Assembly (NCBI GenBank): GCA_900552655.1
Contig: USAE01000052.1
Span: 1 to 9,402 of the forward strand
From: an uncultured Clostridium sp.
GTDB taxonomy: Bacteria > Bacillota > Clostridia > TANB77 > CAG-508
Reading direction: 5' to 3'
DNA length: 9,402 nt
The translations under genes and the position numbers were made by a program. How positions within the stretch are numbered: position 1 is the first letter of the stretch; each line of letters begins with the position of its first letter. The notes under the pieces were generated by a model. The model was not told the DNA's origin. It saw nothing but the letters and a program-made list of their open reading frames with translations, and did not search any database. Shown here in pieces: positions 7,125 to 9,402 of this stretch.

Positions 7125-7134
7125 ATGTTATAAT
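7106..7134 (+). promoter_or_regulatory. SigA-type promoter embedded in the rpoD terminator
   Basis: TTGACT (7106-7111), exactly 17 bases, then a perfect TATAAT (7129-7134). The spacer is the 3' arm of the hairpin plus the T tract, the same layout as the carD promoter. Transcription would start near 7141 and give a leader of about 58 bases before the ATG at 7199. Confidence 0.85.
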
Positions 7135-7166
7135 TACACTAGCTATGGAAGAAATAGTAAAGAGAG

Positions 7167-7202
7167 GTGAAAATCTTAGAAAACTCTAAGAGAACAAAAT
7201 GA
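7167..7202 (+). promoter_or_regulatory. Short leader reading frame and hairpin before the 7199 gene
   Basis: The strongest ribosome-site-like sequence, AGAGAGGTG (7161-7169), is about 30 bases before the ATG at 7199. Between them is a perfect hairpin, CTTAGA (7175-7180) with TCTAAG (7185-7190) and a 4-base loop, which would shorten the distance if folded. A GTG at 7167 opens an 11-codon frame (MKILENSKRTK) whose TGA overlaps the next ATG as ATGA. That frame has no good ribosome site of its own, because the GTG is part of the AGAGAGGTG run. Either coupling or simple ribosome bridging is possible. Confidence 0.35.
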
Positions 7203-7552
7203 AAAATAATGTAGTAACTAATAAGAAAAATATATTTGAAATAATAAAAGATGCAGTAGGTGGAAGTTTTATAGAATTCTTTAAAGCTTTAGGAAGTACA
7301 GAACCAGACGACATTCAAGAAGAAATTACAAGTCCAGCATTAAAAGCACAAGTAGCAGGAATAGAAGGAACAATTTTAGATGGAGACGATTATATAGAGG
7401 TACCTGCAGGAAAAACAGTAAAATTTAATGGAATGAATGAATATAGAAGAAATGTAAACGTAGATAAAGTAGTAAAAAAACATAATGAAAAGGTAAATAA
7501 AATTGACAATCTACAAGAAAAAGCTACAGAAAGAACAAGAGGAGCAAGATAA
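7199..7552 (+). CDS. Small soluble protein of unknown function
   Basis: I do not recognise this 117-aa protein. It has no signal peptide, no membrane segment and no cysteine. The N-terminal third is amphipathic (NIFEIIKDAVGGSFIEFFKALGS). The middle is acidic and strand-rich, with a short glycine-containing motif (AGIEGTILDGDDYIEVPAGKTVKFNG). The C-terminal third is strongly charged and probably helical, ending in a basic tail (KATERTRGAR). It is certainly a plausible gene: it has a near-consensus promoter, is closed by a strong terminator, and its codon use looks like that of its neighbours. The immediate ribosome site is weak (AAGAGA, 5 bases before the ATG), with a better AGAGAGGTG further upstream beyond a hairpin. 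It stands alone, just after rpoD. The ATG at 7199 is the first in frame after the promoter. Confidence 0.75.
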   Translation: MKNNVVTNKKNIFEIIKDAVGGSFIEFFKALGSTEPDDIQEEITSPALKAQVAGIEGTILDGDDYIEVPAGKTVKFNGMNEYRRNVNVDKVVKKHNEKVNKIDNLQEKATERTRGAR

Positions 7553-7563
7553 ATTTAATAGAT

Positions 7564-7605
7564 AAAAAGAGAGCAAAATTCGCAAGCGAATTTGCTCTCT
7601 TTTTG
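7564..7605. terminator. Strong bidirectional intrinsic terminator
   Basis: AAAAAGAGAGCAAAATTCG (7564-7582) pairs with CGAATTTGCTCTCTTTTT (7587-7604) with a single bulged A and a CAAG loop. T runs follow the core stem on either strand. It sits between two converging genes, the unknown plus-strand gene ending at 7552 and the minus-strand membrane protein gene ending at 7632, so it probably stops both transcripts. Confidence 0.9.
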
Positions 7606-7631
7606 AGGTATTTAGAAACATTTTTAACAAA

Positions 7632-7856
7632 TTATTTCTTTCTAGAAAAAATGCTATACACTAATATATTTGCAAAGACTCCAAGTCCAACGGTATAAAA
7701 GAAAACTTCTAATACTTGGAACAGATAAATGTTTGAATGAATTATAAGGTTAAAAAGTATGTAACCTACAATAGCTCCAATACCATAGCCAATTGCATTT
7801 ACTATAATGTTAGCCTGATGAGTCATTAAATTCTCCCGTATACTCCGTTTTTTCAT
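7632..7856 (-). CDS. Small two-helix membrane protein, function unknown
   Basis: I do not recognise a family. The 74-aa protein has a short basic N-terminus (MKKRSIRENLMTHQ), a hydrophobic glycine-rich segment at about 15-39 (IGYGIGAIVGYILFNLII), a short turn, a second hydrophobic segment at about 45-69 (FFYTVGLGVFANILVYSIF), and a basic tail SRKK. By the positive-inside rule both ends would be cytoplasmic, giving a helical hairpin. The start at 7856 is well supported by GGAGG 8 bases upstream, and no earlier ATG is in frame. It lies 97 bp downstream of the anti-sigma gene on the same strand. It may be read with that operon or from its own weak promoter (TTTATG, 17 bases, TATAAT), which overlaps an inverted repeat. 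A link to the sigma/anti-sigma pair is only positional. Confidence 0.75.
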   Translation of the reverse strand: MKKRSIRENLMTHQANIIVNAIGYGIGAIVGYILFNLIIHSNIYLFQVLEVFFYTVGLGVFANILVYSIFSRKK

Positions 7857-7876
7857 AAAATTACCTCCATTTTTGA

Positions 7877-7905
7877 ATTATATAATACTTACATAATAAC
7901 ATAAA
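7877..7905 (-). promoter_or_regulatory. Possible promoter of the small membrane protein gene
   Basis: On the minus strand a perfect TATAAT (7882-7877) is preceded by 17 bases and TTTATG (7905-7900), a poor -35 box matching the consensus at three positions. The ribosome site GGAGG follows within a few bases of the predicted start. The -10 is good but the setting is AT-rich. Confidence 0.4.
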
Positions 7906-7942
7906 TTTTATGTAAATGCAAATATTGTAATATGTAAGTATT
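7884..7942. repeat. 12-bp perfect inverted repeat between two minus-strand genes
   Basis: AATACTTACATA (7884-7895) and TATGTAAGTATT (7931-7942) are perfectly complementary, 35 bases apart. A smaller inverted repeat, ACATAAA-T-TTTATGT (7899-7913), lies between the arms. The left arm falls in the spacer of the possible promoter and the right arm upstream of its -35. It could be a paired operator or a hairpin after the anti-sigma gene; no T tract directly follows a core stem, so a terminator is less likely. Confidence 0.5.
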
Positions 7943-7953
7943 CAAGTAAAATA

Positions 7954-8592
7954 TTATTTTTCCATAATCCTTTGAATATATAATTCATACGGATTAGAAT
8001 TAATATGTGTTGTTATATGAGCTATTCCAGGCATATTTTGTATGTACTCTACTATTGCTTTAATATCTGTGTCGGTTTTTATATCAATAGAAGCAGGTAT
8101 AGGATTATTAGTACTATTAAAATCATTTAATAAATTTTCATTTTCTCCTAAATTACTTTTAAATCTTTCTAAAGCTTTTTCTTTCGAAACATATTCAAGT
8201 TCTATATTATCACATTTTTCAATTAGTTCGTTTTTTATATTTTCTATTTGCTCTTCTGTTATGTCATCTTTTAAATATATTTCCATTGTAGAAGCAATTG
8301 CATTATAATTTTTATATACTTGTACATTAAATAAAATAATAATTACTAAAAAAATAAAAACGATTAATATTATTATGTTTTTCTTATTTATATTTTTCTT
8401 AATGCCTTTTAAAAAGTCGATTTCTTTAATTTGTTTTTTTTCATTAGAATCCTGCTTAATTTCTTCTAAAATTTTTTTACATTCATCACATTTCTTTAAA
8501 TGTTCTTCTACTAATTCTTTAGATGTGTTACTCAAAATATTATCATTATAGCTAAATAATAAATCTTTAACAAGATCGCACTCATTTTTCAT
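7954..8592 (-). CDS. Membrane anti-sigma factor with FtsX-like extracellular domain
   Basis: This is a 212-aa single-pass membrane protein in three parts. Residues 1-45 form a zinc-binding anti-sigma domain of the zf-HC2 type, with C5, H31, C35 and C38 (EEHLKKCDECKK), which would hold the partner sigma factor in the cytoplasm. Residues 73-90 are one hydrophobic helix, preceded by lysines, so the C-terminus should lie outside. Residues 100-195 resemble the extracellular domain of FtsX: MEIYLKDDITEEQI, LEYVSKEKALERFKSNLGE, NPIPASIDIK and VEYIQNMPGI follow the order and motifs of that domain. The four membrane helices of true FtsX are absent. It overlaps the sigma gene by 11 bp and has its own AAGGAGGAA site, so translation is probably coupled. 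In FtsX this domain contacts peptidoglycan hydrolase regulators, so the protein may sense wall or division state; that role is inference. Confidence 0.88.
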   Translation of the reverse strand: MKNECDLVKDLLFSYNDNILSNTSKELVEEHLKKCDECKKILEEIKQDSNEKKQIKEIDFLKGIKKNINKKNIIILIVFIFLVIIILFNVQVYKNYNAIASTMEIYLKDDITEEQIENIKNELIEKCDNIELEYVSKEKALERFKSNLGENENLLNDFNSTNNPIPASIDIKTDTDIKAIVEYIQNMPGIAHITTHINSNPYELYIQRIMEK

Positions 8593-9076
8593 TTTCTAAT
8601 TCCTCCTTTAATTTTTGCTTACCACGAAAGAATACAACTCTTGCCCAGTTTGATGTTTTTCCCATAATTTCAGCAATTTCAGTATATTCGAAGTTCCCAA
8701 ATATTCTTAAATACATTACATTTCTAGTAGTTTCGTCAAAACTTTGTAATTTCTTAAATAGTTTTATCTTTGACTCTTTATTGCAAAAGTTGTCTTCTAT
8801 TGATTCTTGTATAAATAATGTATTTTGTAATACATCTAAAGGTACTTCTTTTTTTGATTTTTCTTTTTTTAACCTTTTATACCATATGTATTTACTAATT
8901 TGACATAGCCAAGTTGATATTTTGCACTCACCTCTAAATTTGTTTATATCTTTTACAGCTACTAAAAAAGTTTCTTGGACAATTTCTTCAGTTGTATCTT
9001 CATTTCCAGTTAAGCAGAATACATATTTGTAAACAATTTCACCATATTTTTTATATATTGCATTCATATCCTGCAT
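8582..9076 (-). CDS. ECF-type RNA polymerase sigma factor
   Basis: This is an alternative sigma factor of the extracytoplasmic function group. At 164 aa it contains only regions 2 and 4. Region 2 covers about residues 5-70: YKKYGEIVYKYVFCLTGNEDTTEEIVQETFLVAV, then FRGECKISTWLCQISKYIWYKRLK, the -10 recognition part. A charged linker follows. Region 4 covers about 107-158 (KLQSFDETTRNVMYLRIFGNFEYTEIAEIMGKTSNWARVVFFRGKQKL), with the helix-turn-helix that reads the -35. The start at 9076 has GGAGG 8 bases upstream. An ATG two bases before it in sequence (9082) opens only a five-codon frame. The stop codon lies inside the start of the anti-sigma gene, the classic layout of a sigma factor with its cognate membrane inhibitor. 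A TGTAAC motif upstream may be an autoregulated promoter. I cannot assign it to a specific ECF group. Confidence 0.93.
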   Translation of the reverse strand: MQDMNAIYKKYGEIVYKYVFCLTGNEDTTEEIVQETFLVAVKDINKFRGECKISTWLCQISKYIWYKRLKKEKSKKEVPLDVLQNTLFIQESIEDNFCNKESKIKLFKKLQSFDETTRNVMYLRIFGNFEYTEIAEIMGKTSNWARVVFFRGKQKLKEELENEK

Positions 9077-9099
9077 AACATTTTCCTCCTTTCACTTAT

Positions 9100-9128
9100 T
9101 TAGTATCTTGTATTGCTTTTTTGTTACA
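9100..9128 (-). promoter_or_regulatory. Possible autoregulated ECF promoter
   Basis: On the minus strand TGTAAC (9128-9123) is followed by 16 bases and ATACTAA (9106-9100), just before the GAAAGGAGG site at 9093-9085. Many ECF sigma factors recognise a -35 with an AAC core and activate their own operon. The -10 does not match a well-known ECF consensus, and the leader would be very short. Confidence 0.4.
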
Positions 9129-9152
9129 AAAAATATTAATTAAATTTAAAAG

Positions 9153-9192
9153 AGATAATATTTTAATAACAAATGATGTTAAAATATTATCT
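9153..9192. repeat. 14-bp perfect inverted repeat upstream of the sigma operon
   Basis: AGATAATATTTTAA (9153-9166) and TTAAAATATTATCT (9179-9192) form a perfect 14-bp inverted repeat around a 12-base loop. On the minus strand it is followed by CTTTT, so it may be a weak terminator for a gene beyond the right edge; on either strand it could also be an operator. It is almost entirely A and T. Confidence 0.5.
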
Positions 9193-9402
9193 ACTTTGAA
9201 TTTTACTTTTTACTTAATTTTTTATCTAAAATATAAAATAATAAAAACTGGCAATCCATAAAGGAATTCTACAATAAATTGATCCAATTTCTTCTTCCAT
9301 ATATAACTCGAACTATTTCTATACTAAAACTTTTTATTCTGTAAAAAATGATATAATTGTCTACAATTAATTTTCTTATTTTAATTTTCTGTATCAAGTC
9401 AT
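9193..9402. other. AT-rich non-coding end of the window
   Basis: Together with the bases from 9077, this makes a 326-base stretch without a supported gene. Apart from the promoter candidate and inverted repeat just described, I see no reading frame with a ribosome site. The longest frame noticed is a 24-residue minus-strand one (9300-9226) without one. A gene on the minus strand may end or begin beyond the right edge. Confidence 0.5.

Noticed and set aside
9067..9082. An ATG at 9082 closer to the sigma gene's ribosome site.
   Set aside because: It is out of frame and stops after five codons; the ATG at 9076 starts the conserved protein.
9226..9300. A 24-residue minus-strand frame (MEEEIGSIYCRIPLW...).
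   Set aside because: There is no ribosome site, no recognisable similarity, and the region is otherwise non-coding.

Overview
The window is strongly AT-rich chromosomal DNA. Its dnaG-rpoD core, a short SigA-type primary sigma factor, strong GGAGG ribosome binding sites and TTGACA/TATAAT-like promoters suggest a low-GC Bacillota bacterium, most likely of clostridial type. The species cannot be named from the sequence alone. I see no tRNA, rRNA, CRISPR array, prophage or insertion sequence.

Left part (14-2412, minus strand): a ferrous iron uptake pair, feoA then feoB. No FeoC gene and no convincing Fur box are visible.

Centre (2517-7552, plus strand): a dUTPase gene (dut), a CarD-family RNA polymerase regulator, then the tightly spaced dnaG-rpoD pair (primase and primary sigma factor, 13 bp apart), then a small soluble protein of unknown function. 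Intrinsic terminators follow dut, carD, rpoD and the unknown gene. Two of them, after dut and after rpoD, share a design: the -35 box of the next gene lies at the loop/3' arm junction of the hairpin, and the 3' arm plus T tract form the 17-bp spacer before a perfect TATAAT. The dnaG leader holds a 12-bp perfect inverted repeat that could act as a switch over the ribosome binding site.

Right part (7632-9076, minus strand): a small two-helix membrane protein, and upstream of it an ECF sigma factor gene overlapping its anti-sigma gene by 11 bp. The anti-sigma protein is the most striking item. It has an N-terminal zinc-binding anti-sigma domain, one membrane helix, and an outer part that closely resembles the extracellular domain of the cell-division protein FtsX. 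This suggests a signalling system that reads cell-wall or division status. A TGTAAC-type site upstream could be its autoregulated promoter, and a similar site lies before feoB. The last 326 bases (9077-9402) hold this promoter candidate and a 14-bp inverted repeat but no gene I can support.
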